Source: Cyanobacteria bacterium REEB459 (GTDB lineage Bacteria; Cyanobacteriota; Cyanobacteriia; Phormidesmidales; Phormidesmidaceae). From it: a DNA stretch of 64,000 nt. The position numbers were made by a program, and so were the translations under genes. Below the pieces are notes generated by a model. The model did no database searches. It saw only the letters and a list, made by a program, of their open reading frames with translations, and had not been told where the DNA came from. Location of the stretch: positions 1 to 64,000 of the forward strand of contig JAGWXD010000002.1 in assembly GCA_018970085.1 (NCBI GenBank), read 5' to 3'. Below are positions 53,885-61,746 of this stretch, piece by piece (the first letter of the stretch is position 1; each line of letters starts with the position of its first letter).

Positions 53885-56809
53885 CTAGGACTTCATCACT
53901 GTTTTGCGCAATTCCTCCAGGCCCAAAAGGGTGGGGGGACAGAGGAGGAGAAATAGGACCTGCTCCAGGCTCAGGGGGGCGGTGGAAAAAATATCCCGCA
54001 GAGCAGGTAGGCTAATGATAGCGGTAATTAACACCCACTCCACGGCAATGCCAGCCCAGATCAGAGGATTGGAGAACAGCCCCAATCGCCAGATGGAGGT
54101 TGTTTCTGAACGACAGGCCAATACATTGCCATCCTGGCTGGCAACGATCGCCGCCAGGGTGAGGGTAGTGGCCTGGGCATAGATGGCCACCACCGCCGCC
54201 GGGGCAGAACGGGATAACAAACTGGGGCTGACGGCCTGGAGGGCAGCTAGATCATAGCCATGGCTATGCCAGACCCAAAAGAAGGCAGCCATGCCCAGAC
54301 CGGCTTCGATTAGCCCCAACCAGCAGTAGGCCCTGAGCAGCAGGCTACGGTCCAGCAGGGTTTGGGTCTTGGCCCGGGGGGGCTGCTCCATAATCCCCAC
54401 TTCAGCGGCTTCGGCCCCCAGGGCCAGAGCCGGTACCATGTCCGTTCCCAGGTCGATCGCCAGCACCTGCATGATCACCAAGGCAGGGGGAATCTTCAGT
54501 ACCACCATGGCCAGGAAGGGCACCAGTTCTGCCACGTTGGAGGCCAGGATATAGGTAATAAACTTGCGAATGTTGCGATAAACCGTGCGGCCCTGCTCGA
54601 TCGCCGCCACAATGGTGGCAAAGTTGTCGTCGGTGAGCACAATGTCGCTGGCTTCCCGGGCCACATCGGTGCCGTTCAACCCCATGGCAATGCCAATGTG
54701 GGCAGATCGCAGGGCCGGGGCATCGTTGACTCCATCGCCGGTGACCGCCACCACCGCCCCCGTGGCCTTGTAGGCCTCCACCAGCCGCAGCTTATGCTCC
54801 GGGGACATGCGGGCAAACACTAGCCGCGATCGGTACTTGACCATTTGCTGCAACTGGGCGTCAGAGAGATGGCCCATGGTTTCTCCAGTTATGACCCGAA
54901 CCGGCTCGTGGCTTTCCTCGTTTCCTTCCAGCAGGCCAATTTGGGTGGCGATCGCCTCCGCCGTCAGGCCGTAATCCCCAGTTACCATGGTCACCCGAAT
55001 ACCCGCTTGATGGCATTGGGCAATGGCCTCGGGAACCTCCGGTCGGGGCGGGTCGAACATGGCCACCAGACCGATAAAGGTGAGGCTCTGTTCTAAATCC
55101 TGGGCTTTGCTATCCCTCAGTTCTTCCCCGCCTCTGCGGGCGGCCAGGCCCAGCACCCGAAAGCCCTGCCGGGATAGGACATCATTGGCGTTCACCACCT
55201 CCTGCCAGGCCTGGGGGCTGAGATCTCCCACTACCCCATCGCGCAGGATAGTCTGGCAGTGCCGCACCACCTCCAGGGGGGCTCCCTTGGTGAAAACCAT
55301 TAGAGACTCGCCCTGAAACAGGGGGGAAGGGCAGTTATAGCCGGGCCAGCTTAGCACCACCGTCATCATGCGGCGGCGAGAATCAAAGGGAATTTCCCGT
55401 TGCCGGGGATACCGCTGTTGCAACTGCTCCAGGTTAAGGCCCGCCTTCGCCGCCGCCACGATCAGGGCGGCTTCCGTGGGGTCCCCCATTTCCTGCCAAC
55501 GGCTGGGGGCGGTCAGGTGAATCAGCCGGGCATTGGAGCAGAGGGCTGCTCCGGTGAGCAGTACGTTGGCCTTCCAGGCCAGAGGAGACTGGGGTGGCAG
55601 GTGAATCTGGCCAGCGGTGGGGTCGTAGCCCGAACCGGTGACTCGAATCTGCCCCGGTAGCAGGTCACTGGGGTCGGGGCTATCGGGGGTTTCCCCCGCC
55701 ATCGGCGGTAACCAGAGATGGCGTACCGTCATTTCATTTTTAGTCAGGGTGCCGGTTTTATCGGTGCAGACCACCGTCACTGCACTCAGGGTCTCCACCG
55801 CCGATAGGCGTCTGACCAGGGCATTGCGCCTAGCCATGCGCTGCACCCCAATGGCCAAAGATAGGGTCACCGTCGGCAGCAGGCCCTCCGGTACCAGGGC
55901 GACAATGATACCAATGGCGAAAATAAAGCTTTCCTTTAACTCCATGCCCACCAGCAGGGAGGTGAGGATAAAAACCACCCCCCCCATGGTGACGGCGATC
56001 GCCGTAATCACCCGGACGATATGGCTAACCTCCACCTCCAGGGTGCTGGGTTCTCGTTTTACCCCGGTGGTGAGGCGGGCCACCTGACCAAATTCGGTCT
56101 GGGTGCCGGTGGCATAGACCACCGCCGTACCGCGCCCGGAGGATACGGTGGCCCCCGCTAGCACTAGATTACTCACCTCCGCTGGATTCAGGGTTTCCTG
56201 CAGGGGTTGTTCGCCCTGGTAGTCCAGAGGTTTACCACTGCGCAGGGCCAGAGTTTCCCGGGGTCTGACCGGGTGGGGGTTGCGGGCTACCGGCAAAGAC
56301 TCGCCGGTTAACACCGACAGGTCCAGGTAAAGACTCTCGGCGCTGACCAATCGGGCATCGGCGGAGATGCGATCGCCCTCCTCCAGTTGCATCACATCCC
56401 CTCGCACCAATGCCGCCGCTGGGATCTGAACCAGATCCCCCTGACGATAGACCCGCACCTGGTTGGGTAGGACATTTTTCAGAGCCGCCAGCGCCTGCTC
56501 GGCCCGAAACTCCTGCCAGAAACTAAAGATGGCATTAATCCAGATCACAGACCAGATCGCCCAACCCAGGGCGGCGGTGTGGGAAATAAAGGCCAGTATG
56601 CCTGCCACCCAGAGCAGCAGGGCCATAAAGTGGGTGAGTTGATCGGTAAAGCGCAGCCATAGGGGTCGGTGGGCCGGCTCTGGCAGTTGGTTCGGGCCAA
56701 ACTCCTGAAGCTGTTGATCGGCCTGCAAGGTGGTTAGTCCCCCCGGACCTGTACCCAAAGCTCCATAGACAGCCTCGATGGGTAACGTCCAGATAGGCTG
56801 GTGCAACAC
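53885..56809 (-). CDS. P2-type cation-transporting ATPase (Na,K-ATPase-like)
   Basis: The 974-residue pump has the phosphorylated Asp350 in CTDKTGTLTKNE, the actuator motif LTGESLPV and the hinge GDGVNDAPAL. Membrane helix 4 has PEGLLPTVTLSLAIGVQRMA and helix 6 has DLGTDMVPALALGAEAAE, both closer to Na,K-ATPase (P2C) than to SERCA-type Ca2+ pumps from memory. I chose GTG at 56807-56809, with GGGAGG six bases upstream, over a frame 33 codons longer. The transported ion is unknown. It is divergent from the envelope operon at 57053. Confidence 0.93.
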   Translation of the reverse strand: MLHQPIWTLPIEAVYGALGTGPGGLTTLQADQQLQEFGPNQLPEPAHRPLWLRFTDQLTHFMALLLWVAGILAFISHTAALGWAIWSVIWINAIFSFWQEFRAEQALAALKNVLPNQVRVYRQGDLVQIPAAALVRGDVMQLEEGDRISADARLVSAESLYLDLSVLTGESLPVARNPHPVRPRETLALRSGKPLDYQGEQPLQETLNPAEVSNLVLAGATVSSGRGTAVVYATGTQTEFGQVARLTTGVKREPSTLEVEVSHIVRVITAIAVTMGGVVFILTSLLVGMELKESFIFAIGIIVALVPEGLLPTVTLSLAIGVQRMARRNALVRRLSAVETLSAVTVVCTDKTGTLTKNEMTVRHLWLPPMAGETPDSPDPSDLLPGQIRVTGSGYDPTAGQIHLPPQSPLAWKANVLLTGAALCSNARLIHLTAPSRWQEMGDPTEAALIVAAAKAGLNLEQLQQRYPRQREIPFDSRRRMMTVVLSWPGYNCPSPLFQGESLMVFTKGAPLEVVRHCQTILRDGVVGDLSPQAWQEVVNANDVLSRQGFRVLGLAARRGGEELRDSKAQDLEQSLTFIGLVAMFDPPRPEVPEAIAQCHQAGIRVTMVTGDYGLTAEAIATQIGLLEGNEESHEPVRVITGETMGHLSDAQLQQMVKYRSRLVFARMSPEHKLRLVEAYKATGAVVAVTGDGVNDAPALRSAHIGIAMGLNGTDVAREASDIVLTDDNFATIVAAIEQGRTVYRNIRKFITYILASNVAELVPFLAMVVLKIPPALVIMQVLAIDLGTDMVPALALGAEAAEVGIMEQPPRAKTQTLLDRSLLLRAYCWLGLIEAGLGMAAFFWVWHSHGYDLAALQAVSPSLLSRSAPAAVVAIYAQATTLTLAAIVASQDGNVLACRSETTSIWRLGLFSNPLIWAGIAVEWVLITAIISLPALRDIFSTAPLSLEQVLFLLLCPPTLLGLEELRKTVMKS

Positions 56810-56981
56810 GATGGACCTCCCTGCCGGGCAACCGGCATCTAAACCCTGGCCTGAGGGTAATGTACGCCATCCCTGCGGATTTGAAAACCCCAGCGGCAGC
56901 CGCTTCAACCTCGCTTCAGATCAGCCCTCACCGGCGACAAATCTAAGCTCCTGGAAAAAGATGGCAAGGGGGATTGCATTT

Positions 56982-57009
56982 TTGACGCGCTATAGTACAC
57001 TTGTATTAA
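56982..57009 (+). promoter_or_regulatory. Candidate promoter of the envelope operon
   Basis: TTGACG (56982-56987) and TATTAA (57004-57009) are 16 bases apart, a good sigma-70-type match. It lies 43 bases before the first start codon at 57053 and would give a short leader. Confidence 0.55.
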
Positions 57010-57052
57010 AGCAGTGGAGATCCCCTTCCCCCCGCTGCCGATTCATTGCCCT

Positions 57053-58030
57053 ATGGACTTAACCGCCATTCAAGATAAACTCAAGCGCCAGTCCCTGGCC
57101 TTTAGCCAGCATTCCTTAGAGGTGCCCATCGACTGGCCCGCCCAGGCGGGCCTGATTACCTACGCTCCTAATCGATCACCCTCCACCCAGTTAACGACTA
57201 CTGTTGATCGGTTGCGTCGCCGGTCCCTACGAGCCTATGGCGAATCTGGAGGCCAGGCTGGCGTATCTCTACCCCCCTACCCTGGGACTGTTGACCCTAG
57301 CTGTACCTACCAACAGCGGCTGCAATCGGTGGTCGATAAAATTAACCATCTTGCCTCTGAACAGCGCCGAGCCATCGCCGAGCTCCAGGCTACCCACCGA
57401 CAACTGGCGGAGGGCCCAGTCCCGGCTACCGCTCATTCAGCCCATGGCTTTAGCTCTCCCCAAATTACCCTCGATCGAGCCGCTACCACCAGCGCTGAAC
57501 TCGATGCTCGCGGCAATATTCGCCTTACTCATCAACCGATTCGGCTACAACGACCAGATCAAGAAGCCCGCCAATTGGCTGGCCATCTGCGTAAAACCTA
57601 CGGCCCTAGCTCACCTTTGCCCGCCCCATCGGGCCTGGTCAGATCGGTGTGGGTCAGTATGCTTGCCATCCTCAGCCAGGAACCCCTGAGCGGGCTAATT
57701 TGGGTTTGGCGCTCTCTCCAGTCTCTGGTGATACCGCTGCGGCCTGACCGTAGACGCCCCCTTCAAAAGGCCAGAGCCGGCCGACGGGTCCAGGTTTTCC
57801 CCTCCTTTGTTGATGCCCTTCTATGGCTGGGGGCTGGGGTGATTACCCGGCTGGCCCTGGACTTACTGCTATCGTCCTTCTCTGGCCTATGGCCCCTAAC
57901 CGTCCTGGGGATTACGGCAATAGTGGCCTACGCCCTTTATCAGGCTACCCTGGCATCCAAACCTGAACTGGGCCTGGCCAACCGGGTGTTTTTAGCCCTA
58001 GCGGGGCTGTTTATGGGTGGCTATCTCTAA
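57053..58030 (+). CDS. Coiled-coil and C-terminal membrane protein
   Basis: The 325-residue protein has a Gln/Arg-rich helical part (QQRLQSVVDKINHLASEQRR, residues 90-125) and a C-terminal hydrophobic region with two or three helices from about residue 255. I use the ATG at 57053. The candidate promoter lies just before. It is the first gene of a three-gene run with gaps of 53 and 9 bp. I do not recognise a family. Confidence 0.75.
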   Translation: MDLTAIQDKLKRQSLAFSQHSLEVPIDWPAQAGLITYAPNRSPSTQLTTTVDRLRRRSLRAYGESGGQAGVSLPPYPGTVDPSCTYQQRLQSVVDKINHLASEQRRAIAELQATHRQLAEGPVPATAHSAHGFSSPQITLDRAATTSAELDARGNIRLTHQPIRLQRPDQEARQLAGHLRKTYGPSSPLPAPSGLVRSVWVSMLAILSQEPLSGLIWVWRSLQSLVIPLRPDRRRPLQKARAGRRVQVFPSFVDALLWLGAGVITRLALDLLLSSFSGLWPLTVLGITAIVAYALYQATLASKPELGLANRVFLALAGLFMGGYL

Positions 58031-58083
58031 AGCCCGTTAGCCTTACAAGACTTGAAAGACCCTTTCCCCCAAGGAGACATGTC

Positions 58084-58506
58084 ATGGTTCCCACCTATCC
58101 TGTCCGCCCAGATTTTTCTGAGGACCGGGCCCCCTGGTTTAAGCCCCTGCTGGCGGCCGCATTGATGCTAGCCCTGACCTCCCTGGCACTACAGCGGGAT
58201 AGCTTGAAACGCTTAATCGCTAAAGCCAGACCGGCTCCAGCAGAAAATTGCCAAACGGTGGTACGTAGCGATGCTCGCCTTAGCCGCGAGCAGTTGGCCA
58301 GGTTGCTGACGATTCCAGAGCGCAATTCTAAGGTGGAGGTACAGAAAATTCTGGCCGAGCCCTACTGTCGTTTGCCACCCATTCAGTTGCGCGCTGAGGT
58401 TGTGGCAGAGCGGGATTCTTACCCTCTGGCCTTTGATCCCCATACCCATCTAGTGGTGCTGTACGAAAAGGAAGAGTACGCCGGATATCGTTTCAGATTT
58501 AATTAG
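58084..58506 (+). CDS. Conserved small membrane-anchored protein
   Basis: The 140-residue protein has one N-terminal helix (FKPLLAAALMLALTSLAL) and then a soluble domain with ENCQTVVRSDARLSREQLAR, PERNSKVEVQKILAEPYCRL and a C-terminal HLVVLYEKEEYAGYRFRF. Two Cys residues may form a disulfide outside the membrane. It looks like a conserved cyanobacterial family of unknown function. AAGGAGA precedes the ATG. Confidence 0.8.
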   Translation: MVPTYPVRPDFSEDRAPWFKPLLAAALMLALTSLALQRDSLKRLIAKARPAPAENCQTVVRSDARLSREQLARLLTIPERNSKVEVQKILAEPYCRLPPIQLRAEVVAERDSYPLAFDPHTHLVVLYEKEEYAGYRFRFN

Positions 58507-58515
58507 GAGCCCAGT

Positions 58516-60231
58516 ATGAAATCTTCCTCCCTTCTGGCTGCTGGTTCTCTGCTGGCAGTTTTAGTCCCCGCCACGGCTCGGGCAGAGGAGTTTGCCCTCA
58601 ATTTTGACCCCCCGGAGATCGCCGTTCATCACGACTCTGGGGCTGAGCAGTCAACCCCTCAACTTCAGTCGCCCCCCTTGAGCCGAGCCGACCTGGGCTT
58701 ACCCCTGCCGGTTCCGGCTCGGGCCGCCTCACCACCCTTGCGGTACCATTCCCCCGCCCAACTTCCCCCAGGGGTTTACCGACAGGCCGTAGCAGTAGCC
58801 CTAGGGGCTGAGGTTAGTCCCGCCTCCCTGCTGCCCTCAGCACCCCCGGCACCAGCCCCAACGCCAACTCAGCCAGGGGGATCAGAGGGGCTTCTACCGG
58901 CAGTGGCAACATCCACTCCCCCACCCCCGGCTGCCCAACCGTCCATTGTCTCTGATGCCACCCCCAAAACCTCCCCAACCATCAGCCCCCCTACCCTGGC
59001 CTTGACCTTTGAACTGGCCTCCCCTACCCTGGCCGCCGCCTCCTCAATGGCGGGTAGCTCAACGCCTCCAGTGGCCAATCGAGCTGATGTCCTTGGGGAT
59101 TTGTTCAGCGGTAATAGCGACTCTCTGGTGGCCAGGGCCGTCGGATCGGCGGAGGGGACGCGCACCCCCAGCGGCGATCGCACAGCTGCTTACTACGGCC
59201 ATGTTGACCCTGGCAATGGAGTCTGGAACCTGGGCACTTTTTCTTACCAGCATGGAGCCCCTTCGGCAACGGCAGCTGATGCCAAACAATTGCGCCGGTT
59301 AAAAACCCAAACCGAAATTTTGCAGACCAGGGCGACCCAATTGGGTCTTTCCCTTTCCCTAGAGGAAACTCTCAATGGCATTGATCTGGCCAATCAGTCT
59401 CCCTTGGCAGCGATTGGCCGGGTAGGCTACGTGGAGCGATTAGCCGAGGCCAAGGCCCGAGGCCATAGCGGCATGGACGCCATCGTCGTGGCTCGTACCC
59501 GTGCTTACTTGAATCCCAAAACCCAGCGATGGAATGCACCGGGCTTGGGTAATACCCAGGCAAGCATCAGCCGCGACCAAAAGCGGCGGGCTCGAGCCGT
59601 TTCCCATGCCCTGGTTGCCTTTGAGCAGGAAAATCCTAGCCATACCTCCCTTGGCTCTGATGTCAACCCCCCTGACCCTGCAGAGGGCTCTCTCCCCATA
59701 TCGCCTGAACCCCGCCCGGACCCCCAGCCCTTAGCCCTCGGTTTTAATTTAGAACCAGCCAATCTCCCTGCCCCAGTTAAGGTGGCAGTCCAGGCTCTTA
59801 CCCCCGGCCTCAGCCAGGCAATCAGGTCGATCCCCTCAGGCACTGATCACCAGGGCGATCGCCCAGCCGCCGCCATAGCGGAGGCTACTATCAGTAAGGC
59901 TCCCCTGGTCCCATCTACTGCCACTATGCAGAAGCCAGCACAGGCAGCCTCTAGCCCCCTCACGCCCCCCGGAACGCCGGCAGCGATTACCCCTACCCAG
60001 GGGGCTGAGACCTCTGCCCCCAGCCCAAAATTCCCACAGAAACCACTAACCAGTTTAACGTGGCTGTCTAGTGAACCCGGGGCTATGCCCCAGGCGGTTG
60101 TCCATCCCCCCTCGGCTGAGCCTCAAACCACAGTTGTTAAGGCTCCTAATCCACCGGCAAAAACCAAGGCCGACGGTGAAAATCAGGCCAGACCTGACCC
60201 CGTCGACGAGGAGGTATCCCAGGTTCCCTAG
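58516..60231 (+). CDS. Secreted proline-rich protein with a central helical domain
   Basis: The first 25 residues form a signal peptide (LLAAGSLLAVLVPATARAEE). The rest is Pro/Ala/Ser-rich with low-complexity stretches, except for residues about 225-375, which hold a conserved helical domain with YYGHVDPGNGVWNLGTFSYQ and ARTRAYLNPKTQRWNAPGLG. The family is cyanobacterial, with no function assigned. It follows the previous gene by 9 bp, so it is co-transcribed. Confidence 0.8.
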   Translation: MKSSSLLAAGSLLAVLVPATARAEEFALNFDPPEIAVHHDSGAEQSTPQLQSPPLSRADLGLPLPVPARAASPPLRYHSPAQLPPGVYRQAVAVALGAEVSPASLLPSAPPAPAPTPTQPGGSEGLLPAVATSTPPPPAAQPSIVSDATPKTSPTISPPTLALTFELASPTLAAASSMAGSSTPPVANRADVLGDLFSGNSDSLVARAVGSAEGTRTPSGDRTAAYYGHVDPGNGVWNLGTFSYQHGAPSATAADAKQLRRLKTQTEILQTRATQLGLSLSLEETLNGIDLANQSPLAAIGRVGYVERLAEAKARGHSGMDAIVVARTRAYLNPKTQRWNAPGLGNTQASISRDQKRRARAVSHALVAFEQENPSHTSLGSDVNPPDPAEGSLPISPEPRPDPQPLALGFNLEPANLPAPVKVAVQALTPGLSQAIRSIPSGTDHQGDRPAAAIAEATISKAPLVPSTATMQKPAQAASSPLTPPGTPAAITPTQGAETSAPSPKFPQKPLTSLTWLSSEPGAMPQAVVHPPSAEPQTTVVKAPNPPAKTKADGENQARPDPVDEEVSQVP

Positions 60232-60257
60232 CACCCAGGCGCAGAGGACAGACGTTT

Positions 60258-60632
60258 CTACCCAGCGGGATCGACCGCGCTCAGGTGGCGCTCCCGCATA
60301 AACAAAAATAGGGCAAAGCCAAAGGCAAAGGAAATAGCAAACATCAAGGCAATGTAGAGGCCCCAAAACCTTAACTTCAACCGGCGGCCCTCAGTCACTA
60401 TCAGGGTAATCGCCAGTAAGGCTGCAATGGTGACATCAACGGCAATAAAGCTAGAGGCTGGATTAGCCCAGACCTGATTAATAAAGGTACTTAAATCAAA
60501 GTTCAACAGGTTCGTAGCTGTAAATTCACCGCGGGTAGCCACGGTGAACTGCACCAGGTAATAATTGGTCCAGATCAGTCCTGCCACCGTTAAGGCCCCA
60601 TAGATCACCTGGCGAATGATAGTTCCAGTCAT
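60258..60632 (-). CDS. DUF2834 membrane protein
   Basis: Three hydrophobic helices make up most of the protein of about 124 residues, with the DUF2834 pattern NPASSFIAVDVTIAALLAIT. I use the ATG at 60630-60632; a TTG six codons upstream is less likely. Function is unknown. It is convergent with the envelope operon. Confidence 0.85.
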   Translation of the reverse strand: MTGTIIRQVIYGALTVAGLIWTNYYLVQFTVATRGEFTATNLLNFDLSTFINQVWANPASSFIAVDVTIAALLAITLIVTEGRRLKLRFWGLYIALMFAISFAFGFALFLFMRERHLSAVDPAG

Positions 60633-60841
60633 AGGTTGTACTTGGTTCAAGATTTAGTTCAAGATAACGCCTTTGAATACTTAAACGGGGAAGCAAGACT
60701 CCCCTCCAAGCCCTCCACCATATCCTTAAGCTTGGCCAGCAATAGCCAGGGTTTGGTCTTGAGTTTCGGAAGCGAGAGAGGCCGCCTGGCTGAAAGGGAA
60801 TAGACCCTAAAAGTCTCAGGTTTGGCCCACAGGGGAACCGC

Positions 60842-61282
60842 TCAGGAGATGGGCAAGCTTTCCTCAGCGGCCAGGTCCCGGGCCAGGGTCTGCATTTTTT
60901 TAAAGATGTTGTAGAATCCATTGGCTCGAGAAGGGGTAAGACTGACATCCAGATGGGTGTCCTGGATAAAGTCTGGACTGAGGTCAAGAATTTCCTGGGG
61001 GGTCAGCCCCGTTAGCCCCTGCACTAGCAAGGCTACCAGTCCTTTCGTAATTTGGGCATCAGAGTCAGCCTGATAAACCACCCGACCTTGGTCAAGGTGG
61101 GCAAGCACAAAAACCTGGGAGACGCAACCAGGAACCTTATTAGCAGGAATTTTCTGGTCTGCCGGTAGAGGATCCAGCTTTTTGGCAAACCACAGCAGTT
61201 GCTCATAGCGGCGCTTGGGATCGGTGGTTTGCTGAAAACGACTGACGATTTTCTCGATGGCAGCAGGACGCTGGGAGGGCAT
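60842..61282 (-). CDS. sufE: SufE-type sulfur-acceptor protein
   Basis: SufE accepts sulfur from the cysteine desulfurase SufS for Fe-S cluster assembly. The 146-residue protein has the active-site Cys in KVPGCVSQVFV and the family core YEQLLWFAKKLDPLP. It lies 5 bp after ssb on the same strand, so the three genes 63971-60842 may share a transcript. Other suf genes are not in the window. Confidence 0.95.
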   Translation of the reverse strand: MPSQRPAAIEKIVSRFQQTTDPKRRYEQLLWFAKKLDPLPADQKIPANKVPGCVSQVFVLAHLDQGRVVYQADSDAQITKGLVALLVQGLTGLTPQEILDLSPDFIQDTHLDVSLTPSRANGFYNIFKKMQTLARDLAAEESLPIS

Positions 61283-61287
61283 GGCTT

Positions 61288-61746
61288 TTAAAAAGGAATA
61301 TCGTCGTAGTTAGGACCATTCCCCAGATCTGGGGCAGCCACCTGAGCTGGCTTGGGGCTACTGGCACGAGGGGGGCTAGAGGCCGCAGGGGGAGTTGGGG
61401 GAGCAGAGGCCGCAGGGGGGGTATCCATCGCCATGGTATTGAAGCTGCCGGCATTGTAAATGCGCTGGAGGGTCATTTCCACCTGCTTTTCTTTAAAGCC
61501 CTCCGGTCGATCAATAACACTCATGGTCAGGCGCCCCTCCAGCAATACCCGTTGACCAACCTGGTATTGGGCCTGCACCTCCTGACCCAGGTTACCCCAA
61601 CCAACCACCTTGATTTTAGCTGGGCTATCGCCTTCCTTAAGGCCTGGAAATTGCACAGTGAATTCGGCTACTGGGGTCTGGTTGTCTGAGGTGTACCGTA
61701 ACTGGGGGGGTTGCACAATCTCGGCAAGCAGCAGGCAATTATTCAT
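61288..61746 (-). CDS. ssb: Single-stranded DNA-binding protein
   Basis: The N-terminal OB-fold covers about residues 1-105 (LLLAEIVQPPQLRYTSDNQT and VLLEGRLTMSVIDR). A Pro/Ala-rich flexible linker follows, and the acidic C-terminal tip is NYDDIPF, the SSB motif that binds repair proteins. Length is 152 residues. Its start overlaps the upstream gene by 4 bases. Confidence 0.93.
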   Translation of the reverse strand: MNNCLLLAEIVQPPQLRYTSDNQTPVAEFTVQFPGLKEGDSPAKIKVVGWGNLGQEVQAQYQVGQRVLLEGRLTMSVIDRPEGFKEKQVEMTLQRIYNAGSFNTMAMDTPPAASAPPTPPAASSPPRASSPKPAQVAAPDLGNGPNYDDIPF

